64,000 bases of DNA from CAWJNF01 sp963844235 (GTDB lineage: Bacteria > Actinomycetota > Thermoleophilia > Gaiellales > Gaiellaceae), in assembly GCA_963844235.1 (NCBI GenBank), contig CAWJNF010000004.1, positions 1,178,001 through 1,242,000 on the forward strand, given 5' to 3'. The notes under the pieces are model-generated. The model did not search any database. It saw only the letters and a list, made by a program, of their open reading frames with translations, and had not been told where the DNA came from. Below, one piece after another: positions 47,723 to 55,894 of the stretch; within the stretch, counting starts at the first letter, position 1; every line of letters begins with the position of its first letter. The position numbers were made by a program, and so were the translations under genes.

Positions 47723-48412
47723 TCACCTCCGCGCGGAAGCCGGCAGTCGTGCGCTGATTTCCGAGAGCACTTCGGTTGTCGTCGCGACGCGGCCGAACAG
47801 TCTGCGGAACTGCTCGAGCGTCCATTCGTGGTAGTCGGGCCTGTCCTCCGCGACCGCGTCCTCGACGACGACGGACATGTACCCGCGATCGGCGGCGTCG
47901 CGCGCGGTGAGGTCGACGCACTGGCTCGTCGAGACCCCGGTGAGGACGAGTGTCCGCACACGGAGGTTGCGCAGCAGCGCGTCGATGTTCGAGGACGTGA
48001 AGGCACTCGCCGACAGCTTTGTCAGGACGGGCTCGCCGGGCAACGGAGCAAGCTCCTCGAGAAACTCGAACTCCCGCTCGCCGGCGATGTTGCCGAAGTC
48101 GGTCTCGAGCTCCCGCAAGTGCGGGATCAGGTCCCGGCACCCGTCCATCTGCGCGCCCAGCCGGACGAAGATCCGGGTCAGATCGTGGTCCCGGAAGCAC
48201 GCGAGCAGGCGCGCGATGTTCGGAAGCAGAAGCTCCTCGATCCGGTCGAACCGGTAGCGGCCTTCCTCCTCACGCCCGCGCTCCGCGAGCCAGCGGCCGA
48301 GTCCGGTCGTCCGGCAGGCGGTCGCGTACTGCATGTCGATCACGACGAGCGCCGTGGAGGCGGGGTCGAGCACGAAGCCCAACGTGTGCTCGAGGACCGC
48401 GTCGCCGCTCAA
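47723..48412 (-). CDS. Isochorismatase-family cysteine hydrolase (carbamoyl amidase-like)
   Basis: A 229-residue protein. Triad residues: Asp in ALVVIDMQYA, Lys in VLTKLSASAF, Cys in GVSTSQCVDLTARDAADRGY. The start at 48412 is a TTG with no obvious ribosome-binding site and an AT-rich segment (48411-48432) just upstream. It may be leaderless, or the real start may be further downstream. Immediately followed by hydantoinase copy 2 (four bases), it may hydrolyse the N-carbamoyl product of ring opening, like N-carbamoylsarcosine amidase or RutB. That role is inferred from context. Confidence 0.8.
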   Translation of the reverse strand: MSGDAVLEHTLGFVLDPASTALVVIDMQYATACRTTGLGRWLAERGREEEGRYRFDRIEELLLPNIARLLACFRDHDLTRIFVRLGAQMDGCRDLIPHLRELETDFGNIAGEREFEFLEELAPLPGEPVLTKLSASAFTSSNIDALLRNLRVRTLVLTGVSTSQCVDLTARDAADRGYMSVVVEDAVAEDRPDYHEWTLEQFRRLFGRVATTTEVLSEISARLPASARR

Positions 48413-48448
48413 CGAAAATATCGTATATCGACCCGGACCCGCGAGGCC
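48413..48448 (-). promoter_or_regulatory. AT-rich spacer, candidate promoter of the hydantoinase operon
   Basis: This 36-base gap contains AATATCGTATATCG, far more AT-rich than its surroundings. Read on the minus strand, TATACGAT sits about 11-18 bases before the TTG start and could be an extended -10 element. No -35 box is convincing. It would separate the cysteine hydrolase/hydantoinase operon from the diiron-protein pair upstream. Confidence 0.35.
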
Positions 48449-49123
48449 TTAGATGCCCTCGGTGACATCGGAGATCGCTCGCGCCAGCGTGCGGGCGCTC
48501 CAGAGGGCGCTGAGCCCGAGGAGCGCCGACTGCTCGGGTGTAACTGGTAGCCGATCGAGGAGCTCGAGCAGCTCGTCCCGATGGCCGGGGTCCCGCTCGG
48601 CGTGCGCGAGGATCGTTCGGAACGCGCCCTCGTCGTACCCCGTGCGGGTCATCAACTCGTCGATCAGCGCCTGTGAGGGCGGGTAGCCTTCGAGCGCCGC
48701 CAGGTAGCCGAGGAACGCGATCGGATCGTGGTGAAAGACCCAGTAGTACTGGGCACCGACGAGCCCCGCGACTACCGGGGAGGGTGGCTGCGCCAGGACG
48801 GCGGCGCGATCGCGGCCTACCGCTTCGAGATCCTGCAGCAGCCACTCGTCCTCACCGGTCTCCTCGGTGATGTGGTGCCTCAGATAGTCGGCCAGCATCG
48901 CCGCGGCCGGATCGTCACCTGCGCGCTCGTCCGCGGCGGCGAGCGTGCGCTCCATCAGCGGGATCGTCGCCCGGACGACGCCGTGGCACATCACCAGGTA
49001 GTCGGGGTAGAGCTCGGCGACTCGAGGGTGCCTGGCGAGCCGCCAGCCGGCACCGACGAGCTCGGGGAGAACCGACTCGAGCTTGCGGCGAAGGCGTTCG
49101 CCTTCGCCTCGTGTCACGACCAA
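48449..49123 (-). CDS. Haem-oxygenase-like diiron protein (iron-containing redox enzyme family)
   Basis: A 224-residue all-helical protein; TTG start at 49123, with a GTG at 49117 as alternative. The putative metal ligands sit in LRHHITEETGEDEW (residues 82-94), YYWVFHHDPIAFLGYLAALE (126-145, His131/132 and Glu145) and LAHAERDPGHRDEL (172-185, H-x3-D-x2-H). This H-D-H ending is the mark of the HDO superfamily (PqqC, UndA, SznF, CADD relatives), which uses O2 for unusual oxidations, often on peptides or amino acids. It starts 11-17 bases after the stop of a small peptide gene. Substrate unknown. Confidence 0.75.
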   Translation of the reverse strand: MVVTRGEGERLRRKLESVLPELVGAGWRLARHPRVAELYPDYLVMCHGVVRATIPLMERTLAAADERAGDDPAAAMLADYLRHHITEETGEDEWLLQDLEAVGRDRAAVLAQPPSPVVAGLVGAQYYWVFHHDPIAFLGYLAALEGYPPSQALIDELMTRTGYDEGAFRTILAHAERDPGHRDELLELLDRLPVTPEQSALLGLSALWSARTLARAISDVTEGI

Positions 49124-49134
49124 CGGCCTTGCCG

Positions 49135-49392
49135 CTAGACGATCCCGACCGTGCCCGAATCCGGCGCCTTGTATCCGGCCTCGACCAGGGTCGTGTTCAG
49201 GTGCGAGACGAGCCGGAGCTCGGCGGGTGACAGCTCGGCGAGGGCGTCGACGAGGCTCTTCGGCAGATCGTCGGCTTTTACGCCCGCCTTCCGCAGCGTC
49301 CCCTCGGCGTCGTCGAGGAAGCTCCTCCTCGTTCCCGGATCCGAGATGACCTCGACGAGCTTCTCGAGCTCCTTGATGCCCCCGCCTTTCAC
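49135..49392 (-). CDS. Small helical protein (85 residues), possible partner or substrate of the diiron protein
   Basis: GTG start at 49392, preceded by a strong GAGGAGGCGCA. The sequence is helical and acidic: ELEKLVEVISDPGTRRSFLD, then GTLRKAGVKADDLPKSLVDA, LSPAELRLVSHL and the tail YKAPDSGTVGIV. The pattern of a DPxxRxxFLxDPxxALxxAG-like helix resembles leader-type or LigA-like small helical proteins found with peptide-modifying enzymes. There is no Cys and no core rich in Ser/Thr/Cys, so a ribosomal-peptide precursor role is only a possibility. No signal peptide. Coupled to the diiron gene by 11-17 bases. Confidence 0.6.
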   Translation of the reverse strand: MKGGGIKELEKLVEVISDPGTRRSFLDDAEGTLRKAGVKADDLPKSLVDALAELSPAELRLVSHLNTTLVEAGYKAPDSGTVGIV

Positions 49393-49547
49393 TGCGCCTC
49401 CTCTGCTCGGACGGAACTGCTCATGTCGACTGCGCAGTGTACTGCGGTCGGAATTGCCATTCCTCGGCTGGATGGCAAAATGACGTCGGCGCTCGGCCCG
49501 GGTCGCGCCGCCTGACCCTCCCGGACCGAGCTCACGCGACGAAGAGC

Positions 49548-52500
49548 ATGGCCACAAAGCCGACCTGCGCGACGTGCGGATCCGAAAGCGAGCCGGATGC
49601 TCGCTTCTGCCGGTCGTGCGGCAGCCCGCTCCTCGCCGAAGAGCCGCCCGCAGGCGAGGCGCGCAAGGTCGTGACGGTCGTCTTCACGGACGTCGCCGAC
49701 TCCACGGCGCTCAGCCAGAGGCTCGACCCGGAGTCGCTCCGCCATCTGATGTCCCGCTACTTCGAGGAGATGCGGACGGTCCTCGTGCGGCATGGGGGTA
49801 CGGTCGAGAAGTTCATCGGCGACGCTGTGGTGGCCGTCTTCGGCATCCCCAGACTGCACGAGGACGACGGACTGCGGGCCGTGCGGGCCGCGATCGAGAT
49901 GCAGGAGGCACTCGCGGCGCTGAACGAGGAGTTCCAGCGCAGCTTTGGCACGACGCTCTCGACGCGCACGGGCGTCAACACGGGGGAGGTCCTCGCCGGC
50001 GACCCGAGCCACGGCCAGTCGTTTGTCCTCGGGGACGCGGCCAACGTGGCAGCCCGGCTCGAGCAGGCCGCCGAGCCCGGCGAGATCCTGATCGGCCAGG
50101 CCACCCACCGGCTCGTCCGCGAGGCCGTTGCAGTGGAAGAGGTCGGCCCGCTCGATCTCAAGGGTGTCGCCAGACCGGTCACGGCGTGGCGGGTGCTCCG
50201 AGTCGTTCCCGACGCGACGGGCTGGGCGCGCAGGCTCGACTCGGCGCTGATCGGCCGCGAGCAGGAGCTCGAGCTGCTCGTGAGCCGGTTCGACCGCACC
50301 ATGGAGACCGGGGCGTGTGAGCTCGTCACGCTGATGGGTGCCGCCGGAGTGGGCAAGTCCCGGCTCGGCAACGAGTTGCTCTCGAGGCTGGGCGATCGAG
50401 CAACGGTCATCGAGGGCCGCTGCCTTCCTTACGGCGAGGGAATTACCTTCTGGCCCGTCACCACCGTCTTGCGCGACGCCGCGGGGATCATCGACCGGGA
50501 TCCGCCCGACGTGGCGCGGCGAAAGCTCTCCAGCTTGCTCACGGGCGCCGACGACGCAGCGTTGATCGGCGACCGTCTCTCCGCACTTCTCGGTCTCGGC
50601 CTCGCGACTCCGGGGATCCAGGAGACGTTCTGGGCGTTCCGAAAGCTGCTCGAGCACCTGGGCACACAGCGCCCACTCGTCGCGGTCTTCGACGACATCC
50701 AGTGGGGCGAGCCCACTTTCCTCGACCTCCTCGAGTATCTCGTCGACTGGATCCAGGCTCCCGTCCTCGTCCTCTGTCTCGCCCGGCCCGACCTCCTCGA
50801 GACGCACCCCGGCTGGACGAAACCCAGGATCAATACGGCGCTGATCACGCTGGAGCCCCTGTCGGAGATCGAGATCGACGGCCTGATCCACAACCTCGTC
50901 GGCGGCACCGAGCTCGTGCCCGAGGCGCGCGCCCGCATAGCCGAGGTCGCCGAGGGCAATCCCCTCTTCGTCGAGGAGCTCCTGCGCATCCTCGTCGACG
51001 ACGGCCTGCTGACGCGCGCAAACGGCGGCTGGGGAGTGGCCGGCGATCTGTCCGCCATCTCGATACCCCCGACCATCCACGCGCTCCTGACCGCCCGGAT
51101 CGACCGGCTCGAGGCGGAGGAGCGGGCAGTCGCCGAGCGCGCCTCGGTCATCGGACGGGTGTTCTGGTGGGGTGCCGTCTCGGCCCTCTCGCCTTCGACG
51201 GTCGAGCCCCGCTTGCCGAGCCTCCTGCAGACGCTCATCCGGAAGGAGCTGATCCGGCCCGAGCCGTCACAGGTCTCGCAGGAGGATGCGTTCCGGTTTG
51301 CCCACATCCTGATCCGGGACGCCGCCTACCACGGGATTCCCAAGGGGCTCCGAGCCGAGCTGCACGAGCGGCTCGCGGACTGGATCGAAGCGGCGGCGAA
51401 GGAGGTGGCGGGCGAATACGAGGAGATCCTCGGCTACCACCTCGAGCAGGCCCACCGGTGGCTCACCGAGCTCGGGCCGGCGAACGAACGAGCCGGGCGG
51501 CTGGGCAGACGCGCTGCAGCGCCGCTGGCGTCGGCGGGGCGACGGGCGTTCGCCCGTGGAGACATGCCGGCTGCGGTGAACCTCCTCTCGCGGGCATCGT
51601 CCCTGCTCCCGCAGCACGATCCGGAGCGCTTCGAGCTCCTGCCCGAGCTCGCGCTCGCCCTCCTCGAGACCGGCGATTTCCCGAGGCTCGAGGCCGTCGT
51701 CGACGAGATGAGGAGCGCTGCGACGGCCTCCCGCGACCCGCGTCTCCAGGCCGAGGCCCTCGTCCTCGGACTGTGGGTCCGTCTGTTCACCAACCCCGAG
51801 GGGTGGGCCGAGATAGCCGAGCGCGAATCGATGCGCGCCATCGCCGCCTTCGAGTCGCTCCAGGACGAGCGGGGCTTGGCGAAGAGCTGGTCGCTGCTCG
51901 GGCTGGTGCACCTCACGAAGACCAACTTCGGGCCCGCCGAGGAGGCCTGGCTGAAGGCGGCCGCGTTCGCCGGTCGTACGGGCGACCTGCGGGGCGAGAT
52001 GGAGAGCCTGTCCTGGGTCCCGGTGTGCATCTGGGCCGGGCCCACGCCCGCGGACGAGGGCATCCGGCGTTGCCAGGACGTCCTCGAGCGAGCGCGAGGC
52101 GACAAGAAGGCGATGTCGAGCGCGCTGTTCGCGCAGGCCGAGCTGCTCGCTGGGCTCGGTCGCTTCGAGGAGGCCCGAGAGCTGATAGCCCGCGCGAAGG
52201 CGCTCCTCCAGGAGATCGCGCTGACAGTCTGGTTGGGTGGACCGCTGGCTCAGTTCGCGGGCTGGGTGGAGCTGTGGGCAGGCGATCCCGTGGCGGCGGA
52301 GCGGGAGCTGCGGCATGGATACGAGTCCCTCGGCGAGATCGGCGAGATGGCCTGGCTCCCGACCGTGACGGGGATCCTGGCCGAGGTGCGCCTGAGCCAG
52401 GGCGAGGACGGCGAGGCCGAGGCTCTCACTGCGGAGATCGAGAACGTGGCCGGGACCGAGGACGTCTACTCACAGGTTCTCTGGCGCGGCGTTCGGGCGA

Positions 52501-52757
52501 AAGTGCTGGCCCGACGTGGTCAGTTCGACGAGGCCGAGACGCTCGCCCGGGAGGCCGTCGACCTGGTCGGGCCGACGGACTTCCTCCACCTCCACTGGCT
52601 CGCACGGATGAGCCTCGCAGAAGTCCTCGCCCTCGCAGGCCGGGCCCGGGAAGCACAGCCAGTCGCGGCCGAGGCGCTACGTCTGGCCGAGGACAAGCAG
52701 CACCTCGTCCGGGCTCAGCGAGCTCGCGAGCTCATCGAGCAGCTCGTGGAGCGATAG
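49548..52757 (+). CDS. Zinc-ribbon adenylate/guanylate cyclase with AAA ATPase and TPR-like repeats
   Basis: A 1069-residue signalling protein from the ATG at 49548. It starts with a zinc ribbon (CATCGSESEPDARFCRSCG), then a class III cyclase homology domain (KVVTVVFTDVADSTALSQRL with metal-binding Asp; EKFIGDAVVAVFGIPRLHED; NTGEVLAGD; LGDAANVAARLEQAAEPGEI). An AAA/STAND ATPase follows (LIGREQELELLVSRF; Walker A MGAAGVGKSRLGNELLS; QWGEPTFLDLLEYL as Walker B). The C-terminal 450 residues are helical TPR-like repeats. It may make cAMP or cGMP in response to a ligand sensed by the STAND part; whether the cyclase is active is untested. Divergent from the 85-residue gene. Confidence 0.88.
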   Translation: MATKPTCATCGSESEPDARFCRSCGSPLLAEEPPAGEARKVVTVVFTDVADSTALSQRLDPESLRHLMSRYFEEMRTVLVRHGGTVEKFIGDAVVAVFGIPRLHEDDGLRAVRAAIEMQEALAALNEEFQRSFGTTLSTRTGVNTGEVLAGDPSHGQSFVLGDAANVAARLEQAAEPGEILIGQATHRLVREAVAVEEVGPLDLKGVARPVTAWRVLRVVPDATGWARRLDSALIGREQELELLVSRFDRTMETGACELVTLMGAAGVGKSRLGNELLSRLGDRATVIEGRCLPYGEGITFWPVTTVLRDAAGIIDRDPPDVARRKLSSLLTGADDAALIGDRLSALLGLGLATPGIQETFWAFRKLLEHLGTQRPLVAVFDDIQWGEPTFLDLLEYLVDWIQAPVLVLCLARPDLLETHPGWTKPRINTALITLEPLSEIEIDGLIHNLVGGTELVPEARARIAEVAEGNPLFVEELLRILVDDGLLTRANGGWGVAGDLSAISIPPTIHALLTARIDRLEAEERAVAERASVIGRVFWWGAVSALSPSTVEPRLPSLLQTLIRKELIRPEPSQVSQEDAFRFAHILIRDAAYHGIPKGLRAELHERLADWIEAAAKEVAGEYEEILGYHLEQAHRWLTELGPANERAGRLGRRAAAPLASAGRRAFARGDMPAAVNLLSRASSLLPQHDPERFELLPELALALLETGDFPRLEAVVDEMRSAATASRDPRLQAEALVLGLWVRLFTNPEGWAEIAERESMRAIAAFESLQDERGLAKSWSLLGLVHLTKTNFGPAEEAWLKAAAFAGRTGDLRGEMESLSWVPVCIWAGPTPADEGIRRCQDVLERARGDKKAMSSALFAQAELLAGLGRFEEARELIARAKALLQEIALTVWLGGPLAQFAGWVELWAGDPVAAERELRHGYESLGEIGEMAWLPTVTGILAEVRLSQGEDGEAEALTAEIENVAGTEDVYSQVLWRGVRAKVLARRGQFDEAETLAREAVDLVGPTDFLHLHWLARMSLAEVLALAGRAREAQPVAAEALRLAEDKQHLVRAQRARELIEQLVER

Positions 52758-52799
52758 CGGGCGGTCGGTCACGCCCGCGCCTGATAGCTTCCCGCGCTA

Positions 52800-53252
52800 G
52801 TGGCAGCCGACGAAATGGTGGACGAGCTCCAGACCGTCGTGGAGGAGCTGCTCAGCGCCACGGGAGCGAGCCGGGTCACGCTGAGACAGGATCGATCGGG
52901 CGCCTTCTTCCCGGTTGTGCGCGAGGCGCTCGCCGACGGCGTCGAGTCGATCCGAGACGTGGAAGCTCCGAACATGCCCCAGCAGCCGGTCGTCCGGGAG
53001 ATCGTCCAGGGACGCCAGGTCGTCCAGGACGACTGTCTGAGCGCCTTCGACGATCCCGACTTCCACGAGATGCTCGAGCTCTACGGCGGGATGCGAGCCC
53101 AGATCGTCACGCCCGTCATGGTCGACGGGGTCTTGACGGAGATCATCTCCGTGCACCAACTCGGCTCCGCCAGAGAGTGGGAAGCTCACGACATCCAGGC
53201 CTGCAGCGACGCGGCGACGAAGGTTGCGTCGCTCTCGGGCCGGGATGCGTGA
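52800..53252 (+). CDS. GAF-domain protein
   Basis: A 150-residue stand-alone GAF domain. GTG at 52800 (MAADEMVDELQTVVEELLSA). GAF features: TGASRVTLRQDRSGAFFPVV, a central QPVVREIVQGRQVVQDDCLS and the returning strands RAQIVTPVMVDGVLTEIISV. It starts 43 bases after the cyclase stop on the same strand, so the two may be one signalling operon, with the GAF domain binding a small ligand or cyclic nucleotide. It has no effector domain of its own. Confidence 0.75.
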   Translation: MAADEMVDELQTVVEELLSATGASRVTLRQDRSGAFFPVVREALADGVESIRDVEAPNMPQQPVVREIVQGRQVVQDDCLSAFDDPDFHEMLELYGGMRAQIVTPVMVDGVLTEIISVHQLGSAREWEAHDIQACSDAATKVASLSGRDA

Positions 53253-53379
53253 AGCCTCCACGTCGAGCGGCACAGCACGAATGCCTTTCTCCGTGATGGA
53301 GAGCGGGCCTTCCACACGTACTTCGTCAACTGTCGGGGCGACGAGGCGATGGGGAGCACCCGTGTTCGGGTTGTACGAT

Positions 53380-54021
53380 CTACGGCTGGTCAGGGCGCTC
53401 GTACAAGCCGACGACGATCTCGAAGTCGACGCCGTCCTTGGCGACCTCGAGCACGTCCTCCTGCTCGAGGCGCCAGCCGACGTTCAGCACGAGATCACGG
53501 TAGGTGTCGATGAGCCACGGGGCCAGCAGGTAGTCGTGCTCCTTGCCGTACGTGTTCGCCATCACGAGCCGCCCGCCGGGCCGCGTCGCGCCGAGGAGCT
53601 CCAACACGAGCCAGCCGAGGTCGAACAGTGGGTACAGCCAGCCGATGCAATAGATCGACTCGCTGAAGACGACGAGGTCGAACGGGCCATCCTGCGAGGG
53701 CTCGAGATCCATCACGTTCACCGCTCGGAACTCGACGCGCGCGGGGTCGATGCCGGCCGCGCGCGCCCGCTCGATCGCATTCTCTGCGATGTCGACGGCG
53801 AGAATCGAGTCGGCGATCGCCGCCAGGCGCCGTGTGAAGACCCCCGCGCCGCACCCGATCTCGAGAGCCCGGCCGTATCGCCGCCCCTCCAACACAGCGA
53901 GCTGGTGTTCGTGGCTGACCCTGACGGCCTCGGCGATCTCGAGATCCCAGGGATCGCCGTCGCGCCAGATCTCGTCGAACGCCGTCCGAGCCTCGAGCGA
54001 GATCTCGCCTCTATCCCGCAT
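53380..54021 (-). CDS. SAM-dependent methyltransferase (NodS-like class I)
   Basis: A 213-residue enzyme from the ATG at 54021. The leading TAFDEIWRDGDPWDLEIAEA matches the NodS-type opening (FxxxYRxDPDPW). SAM motif I is GRALEIGCGAGVFTRRLAAI; LAVDIAENAIERAR and FDLVVFSESIYCIGWLYPLF cover motifs II-IV. It methylates an unknown small molecule. A 185-base divergent gap separates it from the selenoprotein gene and holds the promoters of both. Confidence 0.8.
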   Translation of the reverse strand: MRDRGEISLEARTAFDEIWRDGDPWDLEIAEAVRVSHEHQLAVLEGRRYGRALEIGCGAGVFTRRLAAIADSILAVDIAENAIERARAAGIDPARVEFRAVNVMDLEPSQDGPFDLVVFSESIYCIGWLYPLFDLGWLVLELLGATRPGGRLVMANTYGKEHDYLLAPWLIDTYRDLVLNVGWRLEQEDVLEVAKDGVDFEIVVGLYERPDQP

Positions 54022-54206
54022 CTGGGCGCAGTGTGCCACGCATGGCCGGGCATGTCGCCATGTTGCGGACGAGAGCCGCTGCGGCGTCCCCTCGATGGCG
54101 GCCATCGCGGTCGGTGTCCTGTGGAGGCGGTGGCTGAGCCGGGCGGCGGCGCCGTGCGCGGGCTCCAGCTTGACCGCCCATTCTCGATCCCTTAGGGTCG
54201 GCCGCC

Positions 54207-55889
54207 ATGGGTGAAACATTCGAAGTCGTGTGGCCGCGGGGCGCCAAGACCGCCTCCGTCACGGCGCTGGCGCCGCGTCTGCAGACGCTCGATGGTGCGG
54301 TTGTCGGCGAGCTCTGGGACTACCTGTTTCGCGGTGACGAAATCTTTCCGGCCTTGCGCGAGGAGCTCCGGCGCCGATTTCCGGGTATCCGCTTCGTCGA
54401 GTACCCGACCTTCGGCTCCACCCACGGAGCCGAGGAGCACGACTCGATCTCGCAGCTGCCCGAGAGGATCGCCGAGCACGGCGTGCAGGCGGTCATCTCA
54501 GGCCTCGCCTGCTGAGGAAGCTGTACGCCCGCCGTGCTGCGGGCGAGCGCGGCCGCCGAGAGGATCGGGATCCCGACGGTGTCGCTCGTCTGCGAGGGCT
54601 TCGTCCCGCAGGCGCGCGCGACCGCGGCGGGGCTCGGGATGCCGAACCTTGCGGAGGCGATCCTGCCCGGGCATGTCGACGCCCAGACCGACCAGGAGCT
54701 GCGGGCGAACGTCGGCCGCGCAGCCGACGCGGTAGCCCGGGGGCTCACGGTCGCGCCCGATCCTGGGCTCGCCGAGGAGGAGCCCGGGCCGCGCGACATC
54801 GTCCTCCGCGGCAACCTGGACGAGGTGAACGAGCTGTTCTACGAGCACCAGTGGAGCGACGGGCTCCCCATCGTCCCGCCGACGATCGACCGAGTGGAGA
54901 GGTTTCTGGCACAGACGACGCGCGAGGCGGACGAGGAGCTCGGCGTGTTGCTGCCGGACAAGCGGCAGGCGACGGTCTGGAATGTCGCCGTCAACGGCGT
55001 CATCGCCGGCTGTCACCCCGAGTACATGACGCTGCTGATCGCGCTCGTGGAGGCGATGGCCGATCCCGCCTACGGGGTCGAGCACAGCGGCAACACGCCC
55101 GGGTCGGACACCCTCATCGTGCTCAACGGGCCGATCGTCAAGGAGCTCGGCTTCAACTACGAGCAAGGAGCGCTACGGGACGGATTCCGTGCCAACACGA
55201 CGGTGGGCCGCTTCTGGCGGCTCTACCTGCGCAACGTTGCGGGCTTCCTGCCACACAAGAACGACAAGGGAACGTTCGGCAACACGTGGCGCGTCGTTCT
55301 TGCCGAGAACGAGGACGTGATCCGGCGGATCGGCTGGACGACCGTTGCCGGCGATCAGGGCGAGGCGGCCGAGAACGCCGTCACCGTCGCCCGCTACACG
55401 GGAGGCGCGGTCATTGTCTCGGTGTTCGGGACGCGCCCGGAGCAGATGCTCCCGTACCTCGCCGACGCGCTGACGAAGCAGACCGGCTGGGAGCTCATCT
55501 TCACCGTCGGGCTCGCCACCGCCACGCAGAAGCCCCTGCTCGTCCTGAGCCCGATCATCGCCGAGACGCTCGCGAAGGCCGGCCTGTCCAAGCAGGATCT
55601 CCAGGCGGAGCTGTTCGCGCAGGCACGGCTGCCGGCGTGGAAGTTCGAGCAGTACATCGGCGGCTGGACGAACCTCGTGCCCGGGCGACCGACGCTCGCC
55701 GAGCTCGTCGCGGAGGGCAAGGCCCCGCCGATCTTCGCCGAGTCGGACGACCCCGAACGGCTCGTTCCGATCGTCTGCGAGCCGGAGCACCTGATGATCG
55801 CCGTCAGCGGCGACCCGCTACGCACCAACGCCTACAGCTTCGTTCACAACGGACTGCTCGGCTACCCGGTCACGAAGCCGATCGGATAG
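54207..55889 (+). CDS. UGSC-type selenoprotein, fused two-domain form, selenocysteine at residue 103
   Basis: One continuous frame of 561 codons interrupted only by TGA at 54513-54515, read here as selenocysteine. The local sequence is LAC-Sec-GSCTPAVL, the U-G-S-C motif of the UGSC selenoprotein family, known from genome surveys but without a function known to me. The N-terminal domain (1 to about 205) has GELWDYLFRGDEIFPALREE. The C-terminal domain (about 212-560) begins YEHQWSDGLPIVPPT and includes VNGVIAGCHPEYMTLLIALV (Cys269), LIVLNGPIVKEL, NTTVGRFWRLYLRNVAGFLP and TAYSFVHNGLLGYPVTKPIG-like ending. A SECIS hairpin begins 10 bases after the TGA. The 62.6 kb gene is a homologue of the C-terminal domain. 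Termination at TGA would leave a 102-residue stub. Confidence 0.85.
54513..54545 (+). promoter_or_regulatory. Selenocysteine UGA plus bacterial SECIS hairpin
   Basis: TGA at 54513-54515, a 10-base spacer, then a perfect 7-base-pair stem CGCCCGC/GCGGGCG (54526-54532 with 54539-54545) and the loop CGTGCT. The loop contains GU, and the distance from UGA to hairpin is close to the 11 bases of the E. coli fdhF element, which SelB requires. It sits inside the coding sequence, as bacterial SECIS elements do. The matching element at 63854 has the same spacing. Confidence 0.75.
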
Positions 55890-55894
55890 CGGCG

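Noticed and set aside
49389..51080. 563-residue open frame antisense to the cyclase gene
   Set aside because: It is the complement of a long high-GC gene with clear cyclase and AAA motifs; the antisense translation has low-complexity Arg/Glu/Asp content and no domain.
54513..54515. TGA as a true stop, splitting 54207-55889 into two genes or a pseudogene
   Set aside because: Both sides are in one frame, the flanking codons give U-G-S-C, and a SECIS-like hairpin follows at the right distance; a second gene in the window has the same arrangement.
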